Positions 7,668-15,967 of a stretch of DNA of 43,996 nucleotides are shown here, one piece after another (within the stretch, counting starts at the first letter, position 1; each line of letters opens with the position of its first letter). Made by a program: the position numbers and the translations under genes. The DNA comes from an uncultured Clostridia bacterium (GTDB lineage Bacteria; Bacillota; Clostridia; Christensenellales; Pumilibacteraceae). Under the pieces are notes generated by a model. That model did no database searches. It saw only the letters and a list, made by a program, of their open reading frames with translations, and was not told the DNA's origin. The stretch lies in contig CANQCB010000002.1 of assembly GCA_947589145.1 (NCBI GenBank), positions 1 to 43,996 of the forward strand. Reading direction: 5' to 3'.

Positions 7668-9154
7668 ACGATTTTAACGAAAGATTTGCGAAGTCGGCAG
7701 GCAATTTCGCATACATACGCTTTTTATCGGCGAAAATAGACGCAAGCAAACTTAAAGTAACCGTAAGTGCGGTTTACGATAAGGAGAACGAAGCCCGATT
7801 TACCAAAGAAAAAGCGCAAATCTTGGAGGAGTTGAAAAAGCTCCTTCCGCCGTCGGCGCGCGTGGAATTAAGCGCGACGGCGATTTCGCGCACGCCTTCG
7901 GAAATAGTTCGAACCGTACTCGACTATCTGAGCAAAGAGAGCATATTTGTTTATTCGTCGATAAACAAAGAGGATATAACCGCGATAGCGGGGGACAATC
8001 CTATCGTCAGACTCCGCGTAAGCGAGTCGATTGGCGAATATATGGAAATGAACGGGCTGGTCGAAAAATTGCGTTCATATCTCTCGAATTCCATGTTGGC
8101 GGAATTTACCGTCAAGTTGGAAAAACGGTCTGAGGATATGGCGGAAGTCATCGAACGACTTTCTGCGGAAACGTACCGCCCGAGGTTTACCTACGAACGC
8201 CCGGATGAAGGGAGAACGATCGACCCTCGTGGGCGCACGCCTATGTGCGGAAACATAATAACCGAAAAAGCGCGGTATATCTCCGACTGCATTCGACCGG
8301 ATTACGTGACGCTCTACGGTACTATGTCAGACGTAAAAGAGCATGAATATACGCCTAAAAACGCCAAAAACGAAGAAAAACGCAAATATGTAACGTTTTT
8401 TCTCGATGATACGACGGGGAAAATAAGGTGTGTGTTTTTCGTCCGTCAGAAGTCGGAAAGCGTGCTTAAATATTTGCAAAACGGCGCATATATCATTGCG
8501 AACGGAAATCTCGATTACGACGCGAGGTTAAACGACGGATCTATGCAATTCAACGTGCGCAGGTTTACGGGATGCGACAAAGCGGACTTTGTACCGAACA
8601 AAGTCGTGCGGCTCGTCGACGACAAATATCGTTTTGTTACGCCCGTCAAATATACCTATCGCACGCAGGACTCGATTTATGCGGAGCAAAAAGCGCCTTT
8701 GACGGACGAGCCTATCGTAATATTCGAAACTTTGACTACGTCGAGGCATCTCGCGGCGTTCGGGGAACTTGTAGAGATAGGCGCGGCAAAAATACGCGAC
8801 GGCAGAATCATAGAAACATTCGGCACATTTATCCGTCCTTTGGGCGAAGTGTCCGAGGAAGTGCGAACAAATCTCGGCATCAGATTATCGGATATAACGG
8901 GTAAACCGTCCTTTGACGAAGCGTTACCCGACTTTTTCAAATTTTTCGACGGATATACGCTGACGGCTTTCCCGTACGATTTTCACATGAAAGTCCTCGG
9001 CACTTATTTGGATAAACTTCACATTCCGATGCCATCAACCGTGGATATGGCGAACTATACGGATAAAGCGACGTTGAAAAGCGCCAGACAAAAGAGTACG
9101 GGCAGAACGGTGGGCGCGGCAATCGCTTTGGCTAAAATTTTAACCAATACCTGA
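7664..9154 (+). CDS. Truncated, catalytically dead PolC-like protein (N-terminal + OB + exonuclease-like domain)
   Basis: It sits exactly where polC lies in Firmicutes (after ispG, before rimP) but has 496 residues instead of about 1,430. Residues 1–190 resemble the PolC N-terminal domains; about 210–305 is an OB fold (YVTLYGTMSDVKEHEY, TFFLDDTTGKIRCVFF). The PHP domain is absent. Residues 350–494 align with the DEDDh exonuclease, but every catalytic position is changed: the FDVET motif reads FETLT (D to E355, E to L357), the NASFD aspartate is H441, and the last His/Asp are G480 and A485. The polymerase domain is missing. The frame is intact and coupled to ispG (ATGA), so it looks like a maintained protein, not decay. 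A full replicative polymerase must be encoded elsewhere. Function unknown; DNA or clamp-loader binding is a guess. Confidence 0.8.
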   Translation: MNDFNERFAKSAGNFAYIRFLSAKIDASKLKVTVSAVYDKENEARFTKEKAQILEELKKLLPPSARVELSATAISRTPSEIVRTVLDYLSKESIFVYSSINKEDITAIAGDNPIVRLRVSESIGEYMEMNGLVEKLRSYLSNSMLAEFTVKLEKRSEDMAEVIERLSAETYRPRFTYERPDEGRTIDPRGRTPMCGNIITEKARYISDCIRPDYVTLYGTMSDVKEHEYTPKNAKNEEKRKYVTFFLDDTTGKIRCVFFVRQKSESVLKYLQNGAYIIANGNLDYDARLNDGSMQFNVRRFTGCDKADFVPNKVVRLVDDKYRFVTPVKYTYRTQDSIYAEQKAPLTDEPIVIFETLTTSRHLAAFGELVEIGAAKIRDGRIIETFGTFIRPLGEVSEEVRTNLGIRLSDITGKPSFDEALPDFFKFFDGYTLTAFPYDFHMKVLGTYLDKLHIPMPSTVDMANYTDKATLKSARQKSTGRTVGAAIALAKILTNT

Positions 9155-9161
9155 AAAACGC

Positions 9162-9190
9162 TTGCAATTATGCGGAAATACTGTTATAAT
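9162..9190 (+). promoter_or_regulatory. Sigma-A promoter for the rimP-nusA-infB operon
   Basis: TTGCAA (9162–9167), a 17-bp spacer and TATAAT (9185–9190), starting 8 bases after the stop of the PolC-like gene. Predicted start of transcription is near 9197, giving a leader of about 67 nt that contains the hairpin at 9217–9242. Confidence 0.85.
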
Positions 9191-9216
9191 ATGCTTGACT
9201 TTAATAGTAAGGCTAT

Positions 9217-9251
9217 GAGAGTGGACTGTTTCGTCCGCTCTCGAACTTTTT
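9217..9251 (+). ncRNA. rimP leader hairpin
   Basis: A 10-bp stem GAGAGTGGAC (9217–9226) / GTCCGCTCTC (9233–9242), with one G·U pair and a 6-nt loop, followed after 4 nt by five T residues. Position and form resemble the cis-regulatory rimP leader hairpin known from other bacteria, but I cannot run a covariance model. The short T-run could make it a weak attenuator before the rimP ribosome site (GGAGG, 9254–9258). Confidence 0.55.
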
Positions 9252-9263
9252 ACGGAGGTATCT

Positions 9264-9716
9264 TTGGACGAGATATTCAATGCCGTCGATCCCAAAGTGC
9301 GCGAACTCGGATACGAGACCGTTGCGGTAGAACGGCGCACCGAGTACGGACAAAAAATAATAACGATCATAGTGGACAAAGTACCTCAGGGCGTATCTCT
9401 CGACGACTGCGAGAAGATACACTACGCGATCGAACCGATCGTGGACGAATTGGACCCGACGAACGGACAGCCGTACGTTCTTGAAATTTCATCTCCCGGA
9501 CTTGACAGACCTTTCAAAACACAGCGAGATTTCGAAAGAAACTACGGAAAGGAAGTGGAAGTTAAGTTATATGCCCCCGTTAAAGGCGTAAAAACTTACG
9601 AAGGGATTCTGCTCGAACGAACGGAAGGCTATGTCCTTATAGAAAATGATAACTCTCAAATAAAAATAGAAACAAACAGAATCGCGGTAGTAAGACCGCT
9701 TGTCAGATTCGAATAA
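9264..9716 (+). CDS. rimP: Ribosome maturation factor RimP
   Basis: RimP is needed for late assembly of the 30S subunit. Residues 1–80 hold the N-terminal RimP domain with the conserved VDELDPTNGQPYVLEISSPGLDRP block (about residues 56–78); the C-terminal SH3-like domain follows (VKLYAPVKGVKTYEGIL). Length 150 is normal. The start is TTG 9264: a perfect GGAGG (9254–9258) lies 5 nt upstream and no ATG is near. It is the first gene of a nine-gene transcription/translation operon driven by the promoter at 9162–9190. Confidence 0.95.
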   Translation: MDEIFNAVDPKVRELGYETVAVERRTEYGQKIITIIVDKVPQGVSLDDCEKIHYAIEPIVDELDPTNGQPYVLEISSPGLDRPFKTQRDFERNYGKEVEVKLYAPVKGVKTYEGILLERTEGYVLIENDNSQIKIETNRIAVVRPLVRFE

Positions 9717-9733
9717 AATCGGAGGAAACAAAA

Positions 9734-10861
9734 ATGGTAAGTAAGGATTTTTTCAGCGCTCTCGATATGCTCGAAAGCGAAAAGAAAATACCCAAAAACG
9801 TCTTTATCGAGACGCTTGAAAGCGCGCTCGCTCTTGCGTATAAGAAACAGTACGGCACTGCGAAGGCGATACAAGTTATGCTTATTCCCGAGCGTTCGGC
9901 AATACGAGTCATCGCGTATTTGACCGTTGTGGAGGAAGTGGAGGATAAGGACTCTCAGATCAGTCTCGAAGACGCCAAACTCATAGATAAGAAATATAAG
10001 GTCGGCGACAGAATTTCCGAAGAGATAGACACGAAAGGCGACTTCGGCAGAATAATAGCGCAAAACGCAAAACAGGTTATTCTCCAAAAACTTCGCGAGA
10101 TCGAGAATAACGTGATATACGAGGAACTTTCGGAGAAAGAGGACGACCTCGTAACTTGCTCGGTAAGGCGTATCGACGGTAAATATGTTTACGTCGATCT
10201 CAAAAAGCTCGAAGCGGTGCTTATGCCTACCGACCAGCTTCCTGCGGATAAATTCTATGTCGGCGAGCGCATAAAGGTATATGTAAAGAAGATCAAACCG
10301 GGTACGAGAGGCCCTCAGATTCAGGTATCGCGAACCGTTCCGGGATTTGTGCGCAAACTTTTCGAAGCCGAAGTCCCCGAGATCAAGTCGGGACAGGTCG
10401 TAATAAAGGCGCTCGTCAGAGAACCGGGTTATCGCACCAAAATGGCGGTATACAGCGAAGATCCCAACATTGACCCCGTTGGCGCGTGCGTGGGAAACAG
10501 AGGCTTGCGCGTAAATAATATCGTAGCCGAGCTCGGCGGCGAGAAGATCGAGATCATACCGTGGTGCGAAGATCCGTTGGAATTTATCGCTCGCGCGCTT
10601 TCTCCCGCAAAAGTCATCATGGTGGAAGCGAACGAGGACGAAAGGGCGGCAAGAGTGTTTGTAAAGGACGATATGCTCAGCCTCGCAATCGGTCGCGACG
10701 GACAGAACGCCCGTCTTGCGGCACGTCTGACGAATTGGAAGGTAGACGTCAAGCCGTATTCGCTTCACAGAGACGAGGACGAGTCGGAACAAAATATTTC
10801 CGATGAAGATTTAAGCGTCGACGACCTCGATACGGGTCTTAACGAAAGTGAGGGCGAATAA
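9734..10861 (+). CDS. nusA: Transcription termination/antitermination factor NusA
   Basis: NusA binds RNA polymerase and nascent RNA and tunes pausing, termination and antitermination. Domains in order: N-terminal polymerase-binding domain (1–125), S1 (about 135–205, with VGERIKVYVKKI), KH1 (about 215–275, VGACVGNRGLRVNNIVAELGGEKI) and KH2 (to about 345, LAIGRDGQNARLAARLT). A 25-residue acidic tail follows. The length of 375 fits Firmicutes, which lack the E. coli C-terminal repeats. Ribosome site GGAGG (9721–9725). It abuts rnpM (stop and start share a base). Confidence 0.97.
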   Translation: MVSKDFFSALDMLESEKKIPKNVFIETLESALALAYKKQYGTAKAIQVMLIPERSAIRVIAYLTVVEEVEDKDSQISLEDAKLIDKKYKVGDRISEEIDTKGDFGRIIAQNAKQVILQKLREIENNVIYEELSEKEDDLVTCSVRRIDGKYVYVDLKKLEAVLMPTDQLPADKFYVGERIKVYVKKIKPGTRGPQIQVSRTVPGFVRKLFEAEVPEIKSGQVVIKALVREPGYRTKMAVYSEDPNIDPVGACVGNRGLRVNNIVAELGGEKIEIIPWCEDPLEFIARALSPAKVIMVEANEDERAARVFVKDDMLSLAIGRDGQNARLAARLTNWKVDVKPYSLHRDEDESEQNISDEDLSVDDLDTGLNESEGE

Positions 10862-11112
10862 TGGGGAAGATCCCTCAAAGAATGTGCGTTGCGTGCAGGC
10901 AAATGAAAGATAAGCGCGAATTGACACGTTGTCGCGTAACTCCGGAAGGAAAGGTGGAAATCGATCCGACAGGGAAAAAAAGCGGTCGAGGCGCATATAT
11001 TTGTTCAAGTGCGGAATGCATAGCCAAGGCGAGAAAGCAAAATATTTTGGCTAAGGCGTTGGGAGCCGTCGCGGATCCCGAATTGTACGACGCATTGGAG
11101 ACGAATGAGTAG
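10861..11112 (+). CDS. rnpM: RNase P modulator RnpM (YlxR family)
   Basis: A small (83-residue) YlxR-family RNA-binding protein, described as a modulator of RNase P in Bacillus. The signature PQRMCVACRQMKDKRELTR at the N-terminus and GRGAYIC near residue 41 are diagnostic. It overlaps nusA by one base and ylxQ by 8 bases, which is the standard nusA-ylxR-ylxQ-infB arrangement. ATG 10861 is preceded by GTGAGGGCG in the end of nusA, a plausible ribosome site. Confidence 0.9.
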   Translation: MGKIPQRMCVACRQMKDKRELTRCRVTPEGKVEIDPTGKKSGRGAYICSSAECIAKARKQNILAKALGAVADPELYDALETNE

Positions 11113-11392
11113 TATAAAAAGTTATATAGGCTTTGCCGTAAAATCGGGCAAAATACTATACGGAATAGACAATATAATTCAAAGCCGAAAACGCAAATAC
11201 GTTATGGTAATTTGCAAAACGGCTTCCGAAAATCTCGCGGATAAAGCGAGAAAATATTCCGAAAAAAACGGCATACCGCTTATCATGGCGGAATTGCCGC
11301 TCGAAGAAATGGTACATAAGACGAATTGTAAGTTAATTGCGATATCAGATGCAAATTTGGCAAGCGCCGTTATCGGAACGAATGGGAGGTAA
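11105..11392 (+). CDS. L7Ae-family ribosomal/K-turn-binding protein YlxQ
   Basis: A 95-residue L7Ae/L30e/S12e-fold protein of the YlxQ type. KSYIGFAVKSGKILYGIDN and the later NGIPLIMAELPLEEM segment match the family, which binds kink-turn RNA. It lies between rnpM and infB as in most Firmicutes. The in vivo role is not well defined. The start overlaps rnpM by 8 bases; the infB start follows the stop by one base. Confidence 0.88.
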   Translation: MSSIKSYIGFAVKSGKILYGIDNIIQSRKRKYVMVICKTASENLADKARKYSEKNGIPLIMAELPLEEMVHKTNCKLIAISDANLASAVIGTNGR

Positions 11393-11393
11393 A

Positions 11394-13832
11394 ATGCCAC
11401 AAGAACAGAAAAAATCTCAACATTTCTCAATGGAAGTATTGAAAAAACTGATCACGCAAACAAGCGCCGACGGTTCTTTCTCCGTATACCGTTCGGAAAT
11501 CGAAACGGCTCAACGCAAAGTGAGCGGCATACTTTCCGCATGCAGAGAGATTTCCGAAAGGATAAACCGACAAAAACAGTCCGAGGCGCTTGAACAACGC
11601 AAGGAAAAGGTACAAAAGGAGGAAGTTCCCGAGCCTGTCGCGCAACCTCAGAAAGCGGCGGAGCCCGTCGCGCCCGCTCCCAAAACTCCGAACGTACGCA
11701 CCAAGCACATGGATAACGTACCGAGTTACGTAAAAGGAGTTGTGGATCTTCACCCCGAAACGCCGAAAAAGCCGCGTACGCAGACCGTCAACGGAGCAAA
11801 ACCGTCGTCAACGCGTCCGGCAAGCGCTACGCCTCGTCCCTTCGGACCGAGAGTCGCAACACCTCCTCCAGCGGCTCCCGTCGTGAAACCGCGCAAGACG
11901 TCCGACAAAGATAAGAAGAGGGATTCCGCTAAGTCATACGAAGAGAAAAAAGCCATGACTAAGCGCACTCTCATTCGCAAGGGATTTATACAGGACGACC
12001 TCGACGACGACAGAGTAAGAGTAAGAAGAAAGTTAAAGAATAAGAGCAAGACCGAACAAACGGCGGTCGAGCCTCGCGTAATAGACAACGTTACGATTAC
12101 TTCGTCGCAGGTTACCGTCAAGCAACTCAGCGAAATGATAGGCGTGGCGGCGCAGGAAATCATGAAAAAAATGCTTATGATGGGCGGCGCGCCGATTACT
12201 TCGATAAATTCCGTCGTGGATTTCGATACGCTTTTCCTCGTTGCCGACGCGTTTGGAATAACCCTTCAACGCAAGGTTGCACAGTCTCAGGAAGAACTTG
12301 CGGAGGCGCTCCACGACGAAGCGGACGACGAAAAAGATCTCGTTCCGCGCCCTCCCGTAATAACCGTTATGGGACACGTTGACCACGGTAAAACGAGCCT
12401 GCTCGACGCCATTCGCAACAGTAACGTAGTCAAGGGAGAGGCAGGCGGCATAACGCAGCATATCGGCGCGTACTCGGTAACGTGGGAGTATGAAAAGAAA
12501 AAGCGCCAGATTACCTTCCTCGATACGCCCGGACATGAAGCGTTCACGGAAATGCGCGCGAGAGGCGCGAAGGTAACGGATATCGTCGTGCTCGTAGTCG
12601 CCGCAGACGACGGCGTTCAGCCGCAAACGATTGAGGCGATCAATCACGTAAAGGCGGCAAACGCGCCCATGATCGTCGCTATCAACAAGATAGATAAGCC
12701 CACCGCCAATCCCGAAAAGATCAAGGAAGAACTTTCGAATTACGGCGTAGTAACAGACGAGTGGGGCGGCGACGTCAAAATGGTACCTATTTCCGCAAAG
12801 TTCAATAAGGGAATAGACACTTTGCTCGAAGAAATACTTTTCCTCGCAGATCTCAACGATTACAGAGCGAACCCTAACCGTAAGGCAAAGGGCGCGATCG
12901 TGGAAGCGCGGCTTGACAAAGGCAAAGGTCCCGTTGCGACCATACTTGTACAAAACGGCACGCTCCACAGCGGCGACGCGGTCGTTTGCGGAACGACATA
13001 CGGCAAGATCAGAAATATGACCGACTCTACGGGTAAGACAGTCAAAGCGGCTTTGCCGTCCACCGCCGTATCCGTAACGGGCTTATCCGGCGTTCCTAAT
13101 GCAGGCGACGACATGTGGGTGGTCGCAGACGAAAAAACTGCGAAAGAGATCGCGGACGGCAGAATAGAAAAGGATAAGATAGCGCATTCGAGCGACCTTG
13201 CCGTCAAAACCTTTGACGAAAAAGTCGTTAAGAATCTCAACGTTATCATCAAAACGGACGTTCAAGGTTCTGCGGAGGCTCTCAAAAGCGCTATATCGAA
13301 GTTGGAAAACGAAGAAGTCAAGGTTTCCGTCGTACATTGCGGCGTCGGCAATATAAACAAGTCGGATATGATGCTTGCGGAAGTCACGAATGCGTTTGTT
13401 ATCGGTTTTAACGTAAAGGCGGATTCCGAAGCGCGCATTATTGCCGAACAGAGCAAGATAAGAATGGGCTCTTACAGCGTAATTTACGACGCTATCGACG
13501 CGGTCGAAGCGGCTATGGACGGAATGACCGAGCCTAAATATCAGGAAGTATATATCGGAAAAGCGCAAGTGCGCAATATCTTCAAGATCACCGGCGTAGG
13601 TATGGTCGCAGGTTCTTATGTGTTGGAAGGCAAAGTTCAACGAGGCGCAAAGGTTGTCGTGAAGCGCCGCGGCGAGACTTTGTTCGAAGGCACGCTCAGC
13701 GGACTTAAACGCTTCAAAGACGACGTCAAAGAGGTCGCGGCGGGATACGAATGCGGCATATCCATCGACGGCTACTCCGATTTTGCCGAAGAGGACGAGA
13801 TCGAAGCGTATATCACGGAAAGGATCAAATGA
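11394..13832 (+). CDS. infB: Translation initiation factor IF-2
   Basis: IF-2 is the GTPase that places fMet-tRNA on the 30S subunit and joins the subunits. The 812-residue protein has a long variable N-terminal region (1–250) rich in Lys, Pro and Ala, the IF2_N motif (TVKQLSEMIGVAAQEIMKK, about 243–261), then the G domain with G1 GHVDHGKTS (about 327), DTPGHEAF and NKID, and the C-terminal fMet-tRNA-binding beta-barrels. ATG 11394 follows GGGAGG (11384–11389). It ends in an ATGA overlap with rbfA. Confidence 0.97.
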   Translation: MPQEQKKSQHFSMEVLKKLITQTSADGSFSVYRSEIETAQRKVSGILSACREISERINRQKQSEALEQRKEKVQKEEVPEPVAQPQKAAEPVAPAPKTPNVRTKHMDNVPSYVKGVVDLHPETPKKPRTQTVNGAKPSSTRPASATPRPFGPRVATPPPAAPVVKPRKTSDKDKKRDSAKSYEEKKAMTKRTLIRKGFIQDDLDDDRVRVRRKLKNKSKTEQTAVEPRVIDNVTITSSQVTVKQLSEMIGVAAQEIMKKMLMMGGAPITSINSVVDFDTLFLVADAFGITLQRKVAQSQEELAEALHDEADDEKDLVPRPPVITVMGHVDHGKTSLLDAIRNSNVVKGEAGGITQHIGAYSVTWEYEKKKRQITFLDTPGHEAFTEMRARGAKVTDIVVLVVAADDGVQPQTIEAINHVKAANAPMIVAINKIDKPTANPEKIKEELSNYGVVTDEWGGDVKMVPISAKFNKGIDTLLEEILFLADLNDYRANPNRKAKGAIVEARLDKGKGPVATILVQNGTLHSGDAVVCGTTYGKIRNMTDSTGKTVKAALPSTAVSVTGLSGVPNAGDDMWVVADEKTAKEIADGRIEKDKIAHSSDLAVKTFDEKVVKNLNVIIKTDVQGSAEALKSAISKLENEEVKVSVVHCGVGNINKSDMMLAEVTNAFVIGFNVKADSEARIIAEQSKIRMGSYSVIYDAIDAVEAAMDGMTEPKYQEVYIGKAQVRNIFKITGVGMVAGSYVLEGKVQRGAKVVVKRRGETLFEGTLSGLKRFKDDVKEVAAGYECGISIDGYSDFAEEDEIEAYITERIK

Positions 13833-14188
13833 GTTACAAAACGGACAGAACGGCAGGCGAAATTCAAAAATGCGCTTCGCTGATATTGCAAAATAAATTG
13901 CATAATCCCGACGTTCCGCCCATGACGACCATAACGGACGTTACCGTCACCAAGGACTTGAAATACGCCACGCTTTATGTGAGCGTATTCGGCGACGGAC
14001 AAAAGGCGGTGGACGCGCTCAATTCGTCGGCAGGTTTTATCAGACATGAGTTGGCGGCGGCTCTTCGCAATATGCGCACGGTACCGTCACTTCGGTTCGT
14101 GATAGACAATTCCGTCGAGTACGGAAGAAAGATAGACACTATTTTGAAGGAGATTGCCGAAAATGAATCCCATTCTCGAAGCGATTAA
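13829..14188 (+). CDS. rbfA: Ribosome-binding factor A
   Basis: RbfA is a cold-shock-linked 30S assembly factor with a single KH-like domain. The 119-residue protein has normal length; the hallmark VTVTKDLKYATLYVSVFGD (about residues 39–57) and LRFVIDNSVEYGRKIDTIL are present. ATG 13829 overlaps the infB stop (ATGA), and in-frame codons further upstream lie inside infB and lack conserved sequence. It overlaps nrnA by 26 bases. Confidence 0.95.
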   Translation: MSYKTDRTAGEIQKCASLILQNKLHNPDVPPMTTITDVTVTKDLKYATLYVSVFGDGQKAVDALNSSAGFIRHELAAALRNMRTVPSLRFVIDNSVEYGRKIDTILKEIAENESHSRSD

Positions 14189-15110
14189 CAGAGCAAATAG
14201 CGTCCTTATAATAGGACACGTTAGACCCGATGGCGACTGCATTGGGTCTGCTTTTGCATTAAGAGAATATTGTCTCAAACTCGGTAAAACGGCGGACGTC
14301 GGCAGTCCGACGCCGCTTCCGGACGCTTATACTTTTGTGCGAAACAGCGATCAATTTAACCGAATTACGCGCAAAAATTACGACCTGTTCATTGCCGTCG
14401 ACTGCGGCGCAAGGGATAGGATAGGGAGAATGGAAGGGTTTTTCAAATCGGCGAAAGAAACTGTCTGGGTGGATCACCACGAGGGACACAACGGTTTCGG
14501 CAAATATAACCGTGTGGACGCCACAGCTTCGAGTACTTGCGAAATCGTTTTCGACCTTCTCGATCCCACGGGGAAAATCGATCCCGTAATCGCCACGTAT
14601 CTGTATCTCGGACTTTCCACGGATACCGGGCATTTCATGCATAACAACACCACGCCCAAAGTGCTGTATACGGCTTATAAACTCGCTTCGTACGGCGCAG
14701 AGTGTCACGAACTTGCCGTCCGATTATATCGCACTCGTACGATGGAAAAGACCGCGTTGATCGCAAAGTCGATAGAGACGCTGCGCCTGTATATGGACGG
14801 TAAAGTCGCAATAATTGCCATGACTCGGGATATTCTCGACGAATGCCATATCGACGCCAACGACACGGAAGGTATAATAGACTACGCAATCGCCGTCGAG
14901 GGCGTGGAAATAGGCGTAAGTATATGCGAAGAAAAACCGAACGAATTTAAGATAAGCTTTCGTTCTCGCGGAAAGCGCGACGTAAACGAAGTTGCACGCT
15001 TTTTCGGCGGGGGCGGTCACGTTAACGCCGCAGGGTGTCGCGCAAGCGGAAATAAAGAGGACGTAATCGATCGGATATTACGGGCAATCAGGTGCACAAT
15101 CGGGGAATGA
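14163..15110 (+). CDS. nrnA: DHH/DHHA1 phosphoesterase, NrnA-like (oligoribonuclease / pAp phosphatase)
   Basis: NrnA-type enzymes degrade short oligoribonucleotides and 3'-phosphoadenosine 5'-phosphate in the cytoplasm. The DHH domain shows GHVRPDGDCIGSA (H19, D23, D25), VDCGARDRIG and the namesake VDHHEG (D104, H105, H106). The DHHA1 domain carries GGGGHVNAAG near residue 285. Length 315 is typical. ATG 14163 is preferred to the TTG at 14154 because AAGGAG (14147–14152) is too close to the latter. It lies between rbfA and truB as in many Firmicutes; the exact substrate is inferred from family. Confidence 0.9.
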   Translation: MNPILEAINRANSVLIIGHVRPDGDCIGSAFALREYCLKLGKTADVGSPTPLPDAYTFVRNSDQFNRITRKNYDLFIAVDCGARDRIGRMEGFFKSAKETVWVDHHEGHNGFGKYNRVDATASSTCEIVFDLLDPTGKIDPVIATYLYLGLSTDTGHFMHNNTTPKVLYTAYKLASYGAECHELAVRLYRTRTMEKTALIAKSIETLRLYMDGKVAIIAMTRDILDECHIDANDTEGIIDYAIAVEGVEIGVSICEEKPNEFKISFRSRGKRDVNEVARFFGGGGHVNAAGCRASGNKEDVIDRILRAIRCTIGE

Positions 15111-15967
15111 AAAGCGGCGTCGTAAACATTTATAAGGAGAGCGGCCCGTCATCGTCCGCCGTCGTCGGCAAAGTGAGACGCGCTCTCGGCACTCGCGCCG
15201 TAGGACACATGGGTACGCTGGATCCGATGGGAGAGGGGGTGCTTCTCATCGGCGTCGGTAAGGGTACGCGGCTGTTTGAGTATTACTTATCCAAAACCAA
15301 AACCTACGAGGCAACTTTTCGCTTCGGCTGCACCTCGGACACGCTTGACGTTACGGGCAATATCACGACGGAAACGGTTGCGCCGACTAAGGAACAAATA
15401 GAAAGCGCATTGCCTTTACTCGTCGGCAAACAAAACCAGATTCCGCCCTCTTACAGTGCGAAATCCGTTGGCGGAGTCAGGGCGTACAAACTCGCAAGAG
15501 AGGGGAAAGTACCCCAATTGAAGCCCGTGGAAATTACGGTAAATTCTCTCGAACTTATCAAAGAGGTAGGGGAAAACGAATATTTATTCCGTATAGACTG
15601 CTCCTCGGGAACGTATATCAGAAGTTTGTGCAGAGACATTGCAGAGATGAGCGGATCTCTGGGACTTATGACTTCGATAAAGCGCACTCGCTGCGGAAAC
15701 TTCCGCGCGGACGACGCAGTAAGGGTCGAAAACGTTACTATGTCAGACATAATACCGCTCGAAATCGCAATTTCGGACTTAAAAAGATACGATCTTGCGG
15801 ATAATTTGTATAAAAAAGTTGTGAACGGCGTGCCTATTGAAATCGACGGTATAGAAGGCAATTTTGCCCTCTTTTGCAGAAACGAATTGATAGGTATCGC
15901 GGAAAACACGCCGCGCGGCGTACGTATAAAGACTTATTTGAAAGAGGATCAAAATGCAGACCGTTGA
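15107..15967 (+). CDS. truB: tRNA pseudouridine(55) synthase
   Basis: TruB makes pseudouridine 55 in the T-loop of tRNAs. The catalytic motif GHMGTLDPMGEGVL contains the nucleophile D39; NQIPPSYSAKSVGGVRAYKLAR and the CSSGTYIRSLCRDIAE block are further family hallmarks. At 286 residues it is normal. ATG 15107 overlaps the nrnA stop (ATGA). It overlaps ribF by 14 bases, the usual truB-ribF pairing. A 16-bp sequence at 15739–15754 inside the gene also occurs in the palindrome at 34628–34648. Confidence 0.96.
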   Translation: MKSGVVNIYKESGPSSSAVVGKVRRALGTRAVGHMGTLDPMGEGVLLIGVGKGTRLFEYYLSKTKTYEATFRFGCTSDTLDVTGNITTETVAPTKEQIESALPLLVGKQNQIPPSYSAKSVGGVRAYKLAREGKVPQLKPVEITVNSLELIKEVGENEYLFRIDCSSGTYIRSLCRDIAEMSGSLGLMTSIKRTRCGNFRADDAVRVENVTMSDIIPLEIAISDLKRYDLADNLYKKVVNGVPIEIDGIEGNFALFCRNELIGIAENTPRGVRIKTYLKEDQNADR

